From the NCBI GenBank assembly GCA_024276995.1, contig JAJRWB010000036.1:1-31530 (forward strand): a stretch of DNA of 31,530 bases, given 5' to 3'. How positions within the stretch are numbered: position 1 is the stretch's first letter; each line of letters starts with the position of its first letter. Positions 7,855 through 16,791 of this stretch are shown in pieces. The DNA is from Candidatus Eiseniibacteriota bacterium (GTDB lineage Bacteria; Orphanbacterota; Orphanbacteria; Orphanbacterales; Orphanbacteraceae). The notes beneath the pieces were generated by a model. It saw only the letters and a program-made list of their open reading frames with translations, searched no databases and was not told where the DNA came from. The position numbers and the translations under genes are program-made.

Positions 7855-9966
7855 TCATCTCATGAGAATCATTTTTCGGACCGCCGTCCGGCCCTCGGCC
7901 TCGAGGCGCGCGAAATAGACTCCCGATGCCACGGGCCGATCGCCGGTCGTCGTGCCGCTCCAGGTCGCCTGATACGTCCCGGCGCCGGCCACGCCATCCA
8001 CGAGTGTCGCCACCCAGCGCCCCTCCACATCGTAAACGTCGAGCCGGACCCGGGATTCCCGGGATAGTGAATACTCGATACGCGTAATCGGGTTGAACGG
8101 ATTCGGACGGTTTCCGACAAGGCGGATGAACGCCCTTTCAACGGGGAAGGAGGAACCGGGGCCGCGCGCCTCGAGAGCGAACGTGCCGAGGGCGCGGACG
8201 GCGGCGGAAGCGGTGTGCGAGACGTCATCGACATACGTCTCCAGCGGGACGTCTTTTCCACGCCTGACAATGACGATCCGGTCGGGCTCTTCGGAGGCGA
8301 GAGACGTGCCTTCGTACGAGATCGAAAGTTCCCCTTCCGCTCCATCGAGAAGCCCGGCGGGAGAGACGGTCCACGCAACGGCAGGCGAAGTCCCGAGACG
8401 CTTCAGCGGCATCGCGCGCCCCGGCGGACCGGGCCGTGTCGTGACGTCTTCTCCCGCCTCGACGGGAAGAACGATCACGTATTCGTTCTTCGCCACGACG
8501 TCCCGCGGGATGCGAAGCGCCAGTCGTCCGCCGGGGGAGACGACCTTTCCGCCGCCGCCCGGCGTGATTTCCGCCGCGGAGAAATCGGCCGCCGTCGAGG
8601 AGACGTTCCCCGATGAGTCGGCGCCTGTCGCGCGAATCTCCACCGTTCCGGCGGCGGTCAACCGGTAATCGCCCTTCCACGCGAGACCTCTTCCATCGAG
8701 GGAGGTCATCGCCACCGCCGTGGAATCGACGAGCAGCTCGATTGCCTCGCCGGCGAGCGGCTCGGAAGAGACGAGCACCAGGTCGATCAGCGCCGTGAGG
8801 TACGGGTTCTGCAGCACGCCGACGGTTAGATCGGGGGGCGTCTTGTCGAGGGGCACGGCGGCGAAACCGACCCCTTCGGAATAGTTCAGAATCTGATCGA
8901 CGGTGAAGGCACTGTAATAGTACGTCTTGCGCGGAACGAGACCTGTATGGACGAACGAGTCGGGCGACGCGGGCTGCGCCTCGAAGAACCCTCCCATCCC
9001 ACCGGGAACCGGCTCGCCGTCGCCGAGCCCGATGACGATCCGCTCGTCGGAGAACCGGATCAGCGTCCCGAAGAAGTCGGGATCGGGAGGGTTCGTCCAG
9101 CGGAGCACCAGTTCCCCGTCCCTCGCCTCGATGGTGAAATCCGACACTTCCGCCGGAGCGCCGCCGTCTACCGGTTGTGCCGCCGCGTGGGCACCCCCCG
9201 TTTCGATATTGTTCGAAAAGTCCACCGCGAACGCGGCGTACCAGTATTTTTCCCCATTCACCAGATTCTTATGGGTGAAGCTGTCCGCCACGCCCGGTTC
9301 GCCGACGAAAATCCCGTTCGCGCCGTTTTCGACGAGCGTGCCCGAGTCGGGGGAAACAGGGTATGAGCCAGTCTGGTAGCGGATCATAACGGCGTGATAG
9401 TCGGCGTCGTCCGGAGCGGTCCACCGGAGGAGATTCCACCGGTCCCCCGCCCGCGCCTCGAATGCCGTGAGCGGAGGGGGCGGCGCGGAATCGCCCGCCC
9501 TCGCCTGGGTGACCAGCCGTGCGCTCCACCCTCCCGCGCCGTCGGTGATGAACAGCGCGTAATAGAATCGCTGTCCGTTTGCGATGTTCACGCCGTTCGA
9601 CGTGTGGCGGGTGTGGTTGTACGCGGTCACCGAAGCGGGGAAATAGCCGCCGTTCCCATTGAGCACGGGATAGCCGTCGTCCGGATCGGTGGGGTAGTCG
9701 CCCCGATCTCCTGTCTGGTAGATGACGATCACCTCCCGGTCGGCCGGGTTGATCCCGTCGAGATCCCACGAGAGATGGATCGACTTGTTTCCCGCGCCGG
9801 CGATGAAAAGGGGGGCGGTGCCGGGATTCGTCCCGCCGGCGTCGGCGGAGCCGGAAAGCGCCGCCAGGAGGCAGAAAACCGCGAGTAATAAGGCTCCAAG
9901 CATGATAGAAGGGTATCGGAGAAGGGCGATTCCCGCAATCCGATTCGCCCGTAGGACCCGTTTCAC
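7855..9966 (-). CDS. Secreted FN3-like multidomain protein with C-terminal FlgD-Ig/type-IX-like sorting domain
   Basis: 703 residues from a GTG start; an internal ATG at 9903 (residue 22) is an alternative. A basic N-terminus and a hydrophobic stretch (about 22-43, ending SGSADA) form a signal peptide. Three fibronectin type III-like repeats follow (about 50-155, 165-270, 275-375), each with an LxW strand and a phrase of the type GxRFYYALFITD, GEKYWYAAFAVD or RKTYYYSAFTVD. Residues about 380-600 are further beta-rich segments. The last 95 residues read NRPNPFNPITRIEYSLS, then VYDVEGRWVATLVDG, then VASGVYFARL, and end in RKMILMR. That is the C-terminal sorting/FlgD-Ig module of FCB-group surface proteins. 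It is the last gene of the minus-strand operon, 29 bases after the SGNH gene, so it may be the secreted surface protein served by the glycan genes. Confidence 0.88.
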   Translation of the reverse strand: MKRVLRANRIAGIALLRYPSIMLGALLLAVFCLLAALSGSADAGGTNPGTAPLFIAGAGNKSIHLSWDLDGINPADREVIVIYQTGDRGDYPTDPDDGYPVLNGNGGYFPASVTAYNHTRHTSNGVNIANGQRFYYALFITDGAGGWSARLVTQARAGDSAPPPPLTAFEARAGDRWNLLRWTAPDDADYHAVMIRYQTGSYPVSPDSGTLVENGANGIFVGEPGVADSFTHKNLVNGEKYWYAAFAVDFSNNIETGGAHAAAQPVDGGAPAEVSDFTIEARDGELVLRWTNPPDPDFFGTLIRFSDERIVIGLGDGEPVPGGMGGFFEAQPASPDSFVHTGLVPRKTYYYSAFTVDQILNYSEGVGFAAVPLDKTPPDLTVGVLQNPYLTALIDLVLVSSEPLAGEAIELLVDSTAVAMTSLDGRGLAWKGDYRLTAAGTVEIRATGADSSGNVSSTAADFSAAEITPGGGGKVVSPGGRLALRIPRDVVAKNEYVIVLPVEAGEDVTTRPGPPGRAMPLKRLGTSPAVAWTVSPAGLLDGAEGELSISYEGTSLASEEPDRIVIVRRGKDVPLETYVDDVSHTASAAVRALGTFALEARGPGSSFPVERAFIRLVGNRPNPFNPITRIEYSLSRESRVRLDVYDVEGRWVATLVDGVAGAGTYQATWSGTTTGDRPVASGVYFARLEAEGRTAVRKMILMR

Positions 9967-9995
9967 GGGATGATCGCCCGAAGAGAAGTCGCCCC

Positions 9996-11129
9996 TCAGG
10001 GCCCCCCCCGGCGGAGAAGGCCCCTTTCGAGCAGGATCCGCCCCACGTACATCGCCACGATCCGGTTCCCTGTGTGGTTCATGTGAATCGGATCGGTGAA
10101 CACCGTCCGGCGCGTGTCGCCGACCGTGCCGGCGAGATCCTCGCCGGCGGCGAACACGGCGGGCATCGGCTCGATGAGAATCACCGATTCGGAGGCGGCG
10201 ACTCGTTTCATTTCGTCGTGATACGGTTCCGGCATGATGAGGGCGAGAAGCACGGGAGTGATCCCCTCTCTCCCCGCCGTACGAACGATTCCGGTGAGAT
10301 TCGCGCCGTATTCCGCCACGGTCACACGGGGGGTGTTCTTCTCCGCCTGGACGGGCGGCTTCCTCTTCCGGAGAAACCCTTCGAGGAACCGGTAGGCGTG
10401 GAGACGGGACGCGTATGCTCCGAGGCGGCCGGCGATCGAGTCGAGCCGTCGTCTCAGTTCATGATCGGTGAGGGCGGCCTTGCGGGAATCATTGAATCCA
10501 AAAGAGATTATCGCCACGTCGGGTTTCCACGCAACGACCTGTTCATCGAAGAACCGCCTCCCCTGGTATGACGTGAACCCCGGGATACCGGCATTCCACA
10601 CCTCGACGTTCCCCGCACCGGCCTTGGAGCGGATCAGTTCACCAAGCTGCGCAGGCCAGGCGTCCGTACCGTCCACGCCCCATCCGAAGGTGCAAGAGTT
10701 TCCCACGCAGATGATCCGCGCACCGTTTTTCTTCCGGGGAACGTCTTCCATTCTGAGGCCGAGATCGTTCGTGCGAATGGTGAACGCCGGCGGTTCGCCC
10801 CACTCGCTCGGCGTGAGGTAGTTGCGGGCGTCGAGATCGAGATTCGGCCTGAGCGTCCAGAAGAGGTCGCGATCGCGACGGTACATCTTCTCCGACGCGA
10901 GCAGGCCGCGCGCGCCGGTTCCCGCCTCGTCGGTGATCCGCCGCTGGATCTCCTCGAGCCCCCCCTGCCGCTCCAGCACGAACGCCGGTGCCATGTCGGT
11001 CGTCTCGTTCCACCATCGCTCGGTAACGTGGAGCACTCCCTCGAGGGCTACGAGGATCACCAGCGAGGGGAGCAGGAGGAGCAGGGCGCGAAACGGACCA
11101 CCTCTCCCCTTCGTCCCGTTGCGATTCAT
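9996..11129 (-). CDS. Membrane-anchored SGNH/GDSL-type hydrolase or acyltransferase
   Basis: 377 residues from the ATG at 11129, which has GGAGG (11140-11144) ten bases upstream. Residues 13-33 are one transmembrane segment; the rest should be periplasmic. All SGNH blocks are present: the nucleophile in CVGNSCTFGWG (S145), the glycine in NAGIPGFTSYQG (G181), the asparagine in SFGFND (N213) and the Asp/His pair in DPIHMNHTG (D346, H349). The family includes esterases and the AlgJ/AlgX-like enzymes that add or remove acetyl groups on extracellular polysaccharides. Given the two glycosyltransferases and asparagine synthetase just upstream, modification of a surface glycan is the best guess. Confidence 0.88.
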   Translation of the reverse strand: MNRNGTKGRGGPFRALLLLLPSLVILVALEGVLHVTERWWNETTDMAPAFVLERQGGLEEIQRRITDEAGTGARGLLASEKMYRRDRDLFWTLRPNLDLDARNYLTPSEWGEPPAFTIRTNDLGLRMEDVPRKKNGARIICVGNSCTFGWGVDGTDAWPAQLGELIRSKAGAGNVEVWNAGIPGFTSYQGRRFFDEQVVAWKPDVAIISFGFNDSRKAALTDHELRRRLDSIAGRLGAYASRLHAYRFLEGFLRKRKPPVQAEKNTPRVTVAEYGANLTGIVRTAGREGITPVLLALIMPEPYHDEMKRVAASESVILIEPMPAVFAAGEDLAGTVGDTRRTVFTDPIHMNHTGNRIVAMYVGRILLERGLLRRGGP

Positions 11130-11160
11130 CGTGTCGTATCCTCCGGCGTCGCCACGGCTT

Positions 11161-12207
11161 TCACGGCCGCCGCGAGGCGAGCACGGCGCCATAGAGATCG
11201 ACGATCCGATGGGCCACCGTGTCGAGGTCGAGCCCCTTCGCAAGGAGCGTCTGCCGGCTCGTGGAGGTCGCCTCTTGCGGCGACTCGTCGAGAAAACGCG
11301 CGATCGCGCCGTCCCACGCCGCCTGATCGCCGGGCACGATGGCCGATCCGGCGGCACCGTCGAGGAGCCACCGGACGTCGCCGCAAGGTGTGGAGAAGAT
11401 CCGGCAGCCGCACGCCATCGCCTCCTTGACGATGTTGGGGGAACCCTCCCGGCGCGACGTGATCGCCACAAGGTCGGCGGCGTTCAGGTAGAGCGGCACA
11501 TCGTCGTGCGCGATGGTCGCCCCTTCGAATGTGACGAGCCGGCATCGTTTCTTCCCCGCCGCCTCCACCGCGTGCTCGATGAGGGGAAAGTTCTTGTTCC
11601 TGTCCGCCGTGTTCGCGGGAAAGAGGATCACCGCGCCTCTTTCGCTCCAGCCGAGCCGGCGGCGGCTTTCGAGGCGGTCGAACGGACGGAAGAGATCGAC
11701 ATCGACACCGTTGGGGACGATGCTGACCGCGGGGGAGATGCCGCGGATCTCCCGGGCGAGTTCCTCCGATTTCACAATCGAGTGCGCGTCGAACCGAGCG
11801 AGACGGCGGTTCAACGCGCGGAAGGCGCCGTTTTTCAGCGAGGCGAAACCGCCGCCGGGGGCGTTCCCGTGGAGATCGCTCCCACAGTAGGAGGTGACGA
11901 GCGGCGTCTTTCCCCGGCAGATCATCTTGATCCATGAAGAGAGCGTGCCGTAGTGAACATGGATGATGTCGTACCGGCCGCCGATCCTCCTCAGCAGCGC
12001 ACCCGCACCCTTTAGGTAGGGAAACGGCCCGTTCCCCCCCGGCACGACGTGAAGATCGGTCTCCACGCCGTCGAGTCGCCGGAGCGATTCGACCTGCGAC
12101 TTGACGAAAGCACCGAACGACGGGCGCGCCGCCGTGGGATACATGGCGGTCACGTGTAGAACACGGATTACATCGCGGCTCGCCGGTGGCTTCACGGCGC
12201 CATCCAT
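11161..12207 (-). CDS. GT4 family glycosyltransferase
   Basis: 348 residues; GT-B fold, family 4. The N-terminus VIRVLHVTAMYPTAARPSFG has the usual short first strand and loop. The interdomain linker is VPNGVDVDLFRP, and the donor half has NTADRNKNFPLIEHAV and the EX7E motif EGSPNIVKE followed by AMACGCRIFSTPCGDV. The chosen ATG at 12207 overlaps the end of asnB by 16 bases, so translation is probably coupled. Donor sugar and acceptor are unknown. It ends 31 bases before the SGNH gene. Confidence 0.92.
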   Translation of the reverse strand: MDGAVKPPASRDVIRVLHVTAMYPTAARPSFGAFVKSQVESLRRLDGVETDLHVVPGGNGPFPYLKGAGALLRRIGGRYDIIHVHYGTLSSWIKMICRGKTPLVTSYCGSDLHGNAPGGGFASLKNGAFRALNRRLARFDAHSIVKSEELAREIRGISPAVSIVPNGVDVDLFRPFDRLESRRRLGWSERGAVILFPANTADRNKNFPLIEHAVEAAGKKRCRLVTFEGATIAHDDVPLYLNAADLVAITSRREGSPNIVKEAMACGCRIFSTPCGDVRWLLDGAAGSAIVPGDQAAWDGAIARFLDESPQEATSTSRQTLLAKGLDLDTVAHRIVDLYGAVLASRRP

Positions 12208-14054
12208 CGACGGGCGACGAAGAGCATCCAGATGAAGTTGCCGTAGTCCTTCTTCCCGCTCACCGTGTCGGCGACGATGGCGGAAAGGGCGCGCTCGTTC
12301 AGTCCGAGCCCGGTGTCGGCGAGAGTACGCAGCTTCGCATCGAACTCTTTCCCCTTGAACCATTCCCTGAGGGGCACGCCGAAGCCTTTCTTGCGCGCCC
12401 GGAGGAGCCGTGCGGGAAGCCGGCGGCCGACGGTGCGGCGAAGGACGCTCTTCCTTTCGAAGCGCTCCATCTTCACATCCTTGTGGACGCGCGTCATGAA
12501 TTCGATCAGCCGCGGGTCGAGGAAAGGAACACGCGCCTCGAGGGAGTGGGCCATCGACATGCGGTCGACCTTCGTCAGCATGTCGCCGGGGAGCGAGATC
12601 TTGAGATGAAAGTACATGAGGCGGTAGAAGGGATCCTTGTAAGGACACCTTCCCATCACGTCCGAGATGAACTCCCGTATGCCGATCCGGTCACCCTCGG
12701 CGTTTTCCAGGAGGGAGCGGATCAGCGGCGGGTCGGCGAAGGCGACCTTGTGGATCAGTCTCTCCTCGAAATCGAGGGACGACGATCGGAAGACGTTGAT
12801 CGCCCGGTTCAGCCTGTAACGCGGCGCGCCGCTCAGGAAACGGGCGACGGTGGCAAGCGCGGCGGGAAGAAAAGTGCGAATCGGCGCCGGCGCGGCACCG
12901 TACCGGCCGGCGAATTTCTCTCCCTGGTAGATCGTGTAACCGGAGAGAACCTCGTCCCCCCCGTCACCGGTGAGCACCATCTTCACCTGTTCGCGGGCGT
13001 ATTTCGAAACATGCCCCGTCGGGATCGCCGACGAATCGCCGAAGAGATCGTCGTAGTGATGGTGGACCTTATCGAGCGCCTCGTCGAACGCCTCCGGGGC
13101 GATCCGCTCTTCATGGTGCGACGTGTCGAACTTCTCCGCCACGAGTCGCGCGAGGGGACGTTCGTCGAACGCCTTCTCGTCGAAGCCGATGGTGAACGTC
13201 TCCACCGGACGATCGCTGATCTGTGACATGAGCGCCACGATGCACGACGAATCGAGCCCTCCGCTCAGGAAAGCGCCGTACGGCACGTCGCTCCTCATGC
13301 GGATCCGGACCGAATCGGTGAGGAGACTCTCGAACTTCCCGTACACCGCGGTGCGGTCGCGGAACATCGCGTCGTCGCCCGTTTCCGGCAGATCCCAGTA
13401 CTTCTTCTCCCGGACCCCCTCTTCGCTCACCGTGAGACTATGACCGGCGCGAAGCTGGCGGATCCCCTTGAAGAAGGTGTGGGGTGCGGGAATATAGCTG
13501 AAGAAGAGATACAATTCGAGAAGAGACGTGTTCGCTTCCCTCGGATGGCCATACTCGAGGATCGTCTTGATTTCGGAACCGAAGAGGAATGTCTCGTCGT
13601 GCACGGCGTAGTAGAGGGGCTTTTCGCCGATCCGATCGCGCGAGAGGAAGAGCGCCCGCTTCGCGGAATCCCAGAGGGCGAACGCCCACATGCCGTTCAG
13701 CTTCTCCTGGCACGCCTCGCCCCACTCGCCGTACGCCTGGAGCACCACCTCGGTGTCCGATCCGGTGATGAACCGCCGCCCGAGCGCCTTCAGCTCGTCG
13801 CGCAGCTCGATGTAGTTGTAGATCTCGCCGTTGAAGATGATCGTGGACCGCCCCGACCGATCGTGCATCGGCTGGTCGCCCGTATCGAGGTCGATGATGG
13901 TGAGCCGGCGGTGTCCGAGCCCCACGTTCCGATCGACGTGAAATCCCTCGCCGTCCGGGCCGCGGTGGGCGATCGACGCGGTCATCCGGCCGAGCCGAGA
14001 CCGGTCCACGGCGCGATCGCGATCGAAGTGATAGATTCCGGTGATTCCGCACAT
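12192..14054 (-). CDS. asnB: Glutamine-hydrolysing asparagine synthetase B-like amidotransferase
   Basis: 620 residues, normal for the family. Met is followed directly by the nucleophile Cys2 (MCGITGIYHF). The glutaminase domain continues with HRGPDGEG, HRRLTIIDL and FNGEIYNYIELR. The synthetase half has the PP-loop SGGLDSS (264-270) and LTGDGGDEVLSGY. The enzyme makes asparagine, or amidates another carboxyl group, using glutamine and ATP. In polysaccharide loci, AsnB paralogues of this kind are common next to glycosyltransferases and may amidate sugar acids; that function is inferred from context. It is flanked by GT4 genes on both sides: 15 bases after one, overlapping the next. Confidence 0.94.
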   Translation of the reverse strand: MCGITGIYHFDRDRAVDRSRLGRMTASIAHRGPDGEGFHVDRNVGLGHRRLTIIDLDTGDQPMHDRSGRSTIIFNGEIYNYIELRDELKALGRRFITGSDTEVVLQAYGEWGEACQEKLNGMWAFALWDSAKRALFLSRDRIGEKPLYYAVHDETFLFGSEIKTILEYGHPREANTSLLELYLFFSYIPAPHTFFKGIRQLRAGHSLTVSEEGVREKKYWDLPETGDDAMFRDRTAVYGKFESLLTDSVRIRMRSDVPYGAFLSGGLDSSCIVALMSQISDRPVETFTIGFDEKAFDERPLARLVAEKFDTSHHEERIAPEAFDEALDKVHHHYDDLFGDSSAIPTGHVSKYAREQVKMVLTGDGGDEVLSGYTIYQGEKFAGRYGAAPAPIRTFLPAALATVARFLSGAPRYRLNRAINVFRSSSLDFEERLIHKVAFADPPLIRSLLENAEGDRIGIREFISDVMGRCPYKDPFYRLMYFHLKISLPGDMLTKVDRMSMAHSLEARVPFLDPRLIEFMTRVHKDVKMERFERKSVLRRTVGRRLPARLLRARKKGFGVPLREWFKGKEFDAKLRTLADTGLGLNERALSAIVADTVSGKKDYGNFIWMLFVARRWMAP

Positions 14055-14069
14055 ACTCTATTCGTCCGC

Positions 14070-15197
14070 CTACACGCCGGCCGGCACATTTGCGATCCGC
14101 CGGAAATACTCTTCATATTCCCGGACCGCCCGCTCGAGGGTGAAGTTCTCCTCCACCCTCTTCCTCGCCGCCCGTCCCATGGCGGTCGCTTTGGCTTCGT
14201 CCCCGAGGATCTCGAGAAACGCTTTCGCCATGGCCGGCGGATCGCCCGGGGGCACGACGTAACCGCACTCTCCGTCGAGGACGAGATCGCGCACGCTCCC
14301 CACGTCGGTGTTCACCGCCGGGATTCCGCACGCCATCCCTTCCATGGTTGATATAGGAAGCGTCTCTCTGTAGGGAATCGACGCGAGGGCCGTCGCCGTG
14401 AAGCGCGGCAGAAGATGGGGGAGATCCCGCCGGATTCCCATGAGACGGATCTTCGACTCGAGCCCCTTCGCCGCGATCGCCTTCTCGATCGAAGCGCGCT
14501 CCGGGCCGTCGCCGAGAATGTAGAACCGCGCCTCTTCCATTTCCCGGAGGGCCAGCGCCGCCGATTCCACGAAGTGGAGATGGCCCTTCTCCGGCGTGAG
14601 CGACGCCACGGTGGCGATCGATCTCTCCCCCGGAACGGGACCATCGGCGCACGGCGGTAGCTCGGAAAGCGGTACGGGGCGGAACTTATCATGATCGACG
14701 CCGTTGACGATCGCCGTGAGGAGCGCCGCCGGGAAACCCTCGTCGCTGATCAGGTATTCCCGCTGCGTGACGGCGCACGTGATGATCCCATCGAGCCGCC
14801 TCAGCAATCGGACCTGCCCTGGGCGGAAGAGTCTCTCCTTCCCCCGAACCCCCGTTCCGTGAATCGAACTGATCCTCTTTGGAATGCGCAACGAACGCTG
14901 CACATACTCGCCGGCGAGCAGAGCGTTTCTTCCCATTTCGAGAAAGAGGAGATCGTATCGTTCGCCGCGAAGGGCGGAAGCGACTCTTGCCGGTGCGAGG
15001 AGATCGAACTTCCCGCGCACGAAACCGCTTCGCACATCGATTCCGATCTTCCTCAGTTCCGGCGCGAGGCGGCCTTCCTTCTTCAGACAAACGGTGGAAA
15101 CGTCCATCCCACGATCAACGAGACGACGGAACACTTCGAGCATCAACTGCTCGTAGCCGCCGACGTTGAACGAATTGAGGAGAAAGAGGATTCTCAC
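14070..15197 (-). CDS. GT4 family glycosyltransferase
   Basis: 375 residues from a GTG at 15197, preceded at seven bases by GGAAGGA (15204-15210). Family 4, GT-B fold. It starts with RILFLLNSFNVGGYEQLMLE, the glycine loop of the acceptor half. The linker is VNGVDHDKFRP. The donor half has ASLTPEKGHLHFVESA, ILGDGPER and the EX7E motif ETLPISTME followed by GMACGIPAVNTDVGSVRDLV. Specificity is not readable. It lies 22 bases after citF, which ties citrate-lyase genes and glycan genes into one transcript. Confidence 0.92.
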   Translation of the reverse strand: MRILFLLNSFNVGGYEQLMLEVFRRLVDRGMDVSTVCLKKEGRLAPELRKIGIDVRSGFVRGKFDLLAPARVASALRGERYDLLFLEMGRNALLAGEYVQRSLRIPKRISSIHGTGVRGKERLFRPGQVRLLRRLDGIITCAVTQREYLISDEGFPAALLTAIVNGVDHDKFRPVPLSELPPCADGPVPGERSIATVASLTPEKGHLHFVESAALALREMEEARFYILGDGPERASIEKAIAAKGLESKIRLMGIRRDLPHLLPRFTATALASIPYRETLPISTMEGMACGIPAVNTDVGSVRDLVLDGECGYVVPPGDPPAMAKAFLEILGDEAKATAMGRAARKRVEENFTLERAVREYEEYFRRIANVPAGV

Positions 15198-15219
15198 CAG
15201 CCGTCCTTCCGGAGGGGGG

Positions 15220-16791
15220 TCACGGCGATCCCGGCGCGAGCCGGCGCACCGAATCGATAACGGTCCCGTCGACCCACTTGATGACCGCCACAACATCATC
15301 GTCGAGCACGGGAGGCGCGGGCGCTCCTCCGCAGATCGATTCCACCTCTTCCTTGATTTCGCCGATCGGCCGGACGGGGAGATCGGAACCTTTCAGGGCG
15401 TCGAGGAGGTCGGTACGATGCGGATTAACGGCGATCCCCCGCTCGGTGATCACCACGTCGATCAACTCCCCCGGCCCGACGAGAGTCGTGACGCGGTCGA
15501 CGAGAACGGGAATCCTGTCGCGGAATGAGGGGATCGCCAGGATCGTGCACTTCGAAAAGAGACAATTCTGCCAGCCCCCGATGCCGTGGAGGAGCTTCCC
15601 GTCGGAGTGGGTCACCACGTTGGCGGAGAAATCGACGCCCACCTCGGTGGCACCGAGTACAACCGCGTCGACGATACCGGCGAAATTCCCCTTCCCGTGA
15701 TAGTTGTAACTCGTGAAGGGGCTCGTATCGACGTGGTTCGGGTTCTCGCGCATCGAGCGGACCCCTTCGAGATCGAACGTCTGGCCATCGAGGATATAGT
15801 CGGTCATTCCCTCTTCGAGCATCTCCACGAGGTACTTCGTGCTCCCGCCGCGGATGAAACGGGCGCGCACCCCCGCGTCCTTCATCATCTCCTTCAGGTA
15901 GATCGCGAAGGCGAGGGCGGTCCCTCCCGCTCCCGCCTGGAAAGAGAAGCCGTCGCGCATGATCCCCGCGTCCCGCACGAACCGGGCGACATACTCGGCG
16001 ATGAGAAGCCTGTCGGGGCTTTTCGTGACCCGCGTGGTACCGGAGACGATCTTTTCCGGATCCCCCACGCGGTCCATCTCAACGACAAAATCGATATGAT
16101 TCCCCTGGATCTGCCACGGCACGCACGGGAAGGGGACGACGTTGTCGGTCACTACGATCACGCGGTCGGCGTACTGGGAGTCGGCAAGGGCGAAGCCGAG
16201 GAGGCCGCAGGCGCTGTCCCCCATCACGCCGTTCGCGTTGCCGAAAGGATCGGCGGCGGGTGCGGCGATGACGGCGATGTCGATATGCACCTCGCCGTCC
16301 TGCACCGCCTGGTAGCGGCCGCCGTGGCTCCGGAGAACGCCCAGGCCCTTCATCTTCCCCCGGGTGCAATAATCGCCGAGGGGACCGTTCATGCTCCCCT
16401 CGATATGGTGGATCACGCCGCTTTCGAGATGCTTCAACTGCTCGGCGTGGCACGGGAAGGAGGCGCTCGGAAACCAGACGAGATCTTTCACGCCGATTCG
16501 CGCCGCCGCGTCGAAGAGGGCGTTCGCCACGAGATCACCGTTGCGGAAGTGGTGATGCGTGGACAGCGTCATCCCGTCGCGAAGAGAGCACTTTCTCAGC
16601 GCCGTCTCGAGATCGTCCACCAGCTTGTTTCCATCGGAAGGATAATCGGCGCATGTCGCCACCGGCGGAGCCGCCTTCCGTCCTTCGGGACGGAACTTTC
16701 CCACGCCCATGAAGGGAACCGATTCACGGCCGTTCACGGTGACGGGAACTTCGCGGTCCGCCGCGTTCTTCACGAGATCGCCGGCGCTCAT
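15220..16791 (-). CDS. citF: Citrate lyase alpha subunit (citrate:acetyl-ACP transferase)
   Basis: 523 residues, close to known CitF proteins (about 510). It begins with the family-like segment MSAGDLVKNAADREVPVTVN and contains GKGNFAGIVDAVVLGATEVG, the CoA-transferase-like core, and NCLFSKCTILAIPSFRDR. CitF swaps the acetyl group on the citrate lyase carrier protein for citrate, forming citryl-ACP, which CitE then cleaves to oxaloacetate and acetyl-ACP. The ATG overlaps the stop of the citD-citE gene in an ATGA, so the two are translated in step. No citC, citX or citG, needed to make and load the usual prosthetic group, is present in this window. Confidence 0.93.
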   Translation of the reverse strand: MSAGDLVKNAADREVPVTVNGRESVPFMGVGKFRPEGRKAAPPVATCADYPSDGNKLVDDLETALRKCSLRDGMTLSTHHHFRNGDLVANALFDAAARIGVKDLVWFPSASFPCHAEQLKHLESGVIHHIEGSMNGPLGDYCTRGKMKGLGVLRSHGGRYQAVQDGEVHIDIAVIAAPAADPFGNANGVMGDSACGLLGFALADSQYADRVIVVTDNVVPFPCVPWQIQGNHIDFVVEMDRVGDPEKIVSGTTRVTKSPDRLLIAEYVARFVRDAGIMRDGFSFQAGAGGTALAFAIYLKEMMKDAGVRARFIRGGSTKYLVEMLEEGMTDYILDGQTFDLEGVRSMRENPNHVDTSPFTSYNYHGKGNFAGIVDAVVLGATEVGVDFSANVVTHSDGKLLHGIGGWQNCLFSKCTILAIPSFRDRIPVLVDRVTTLVGPGELIDVVITERGIAVNPHRTDLLDALKGSDLPVRPIGEIKEEVESICGGAPAPPVLDDDVVAVIKWVDGTVIDSVRRLAPGSP

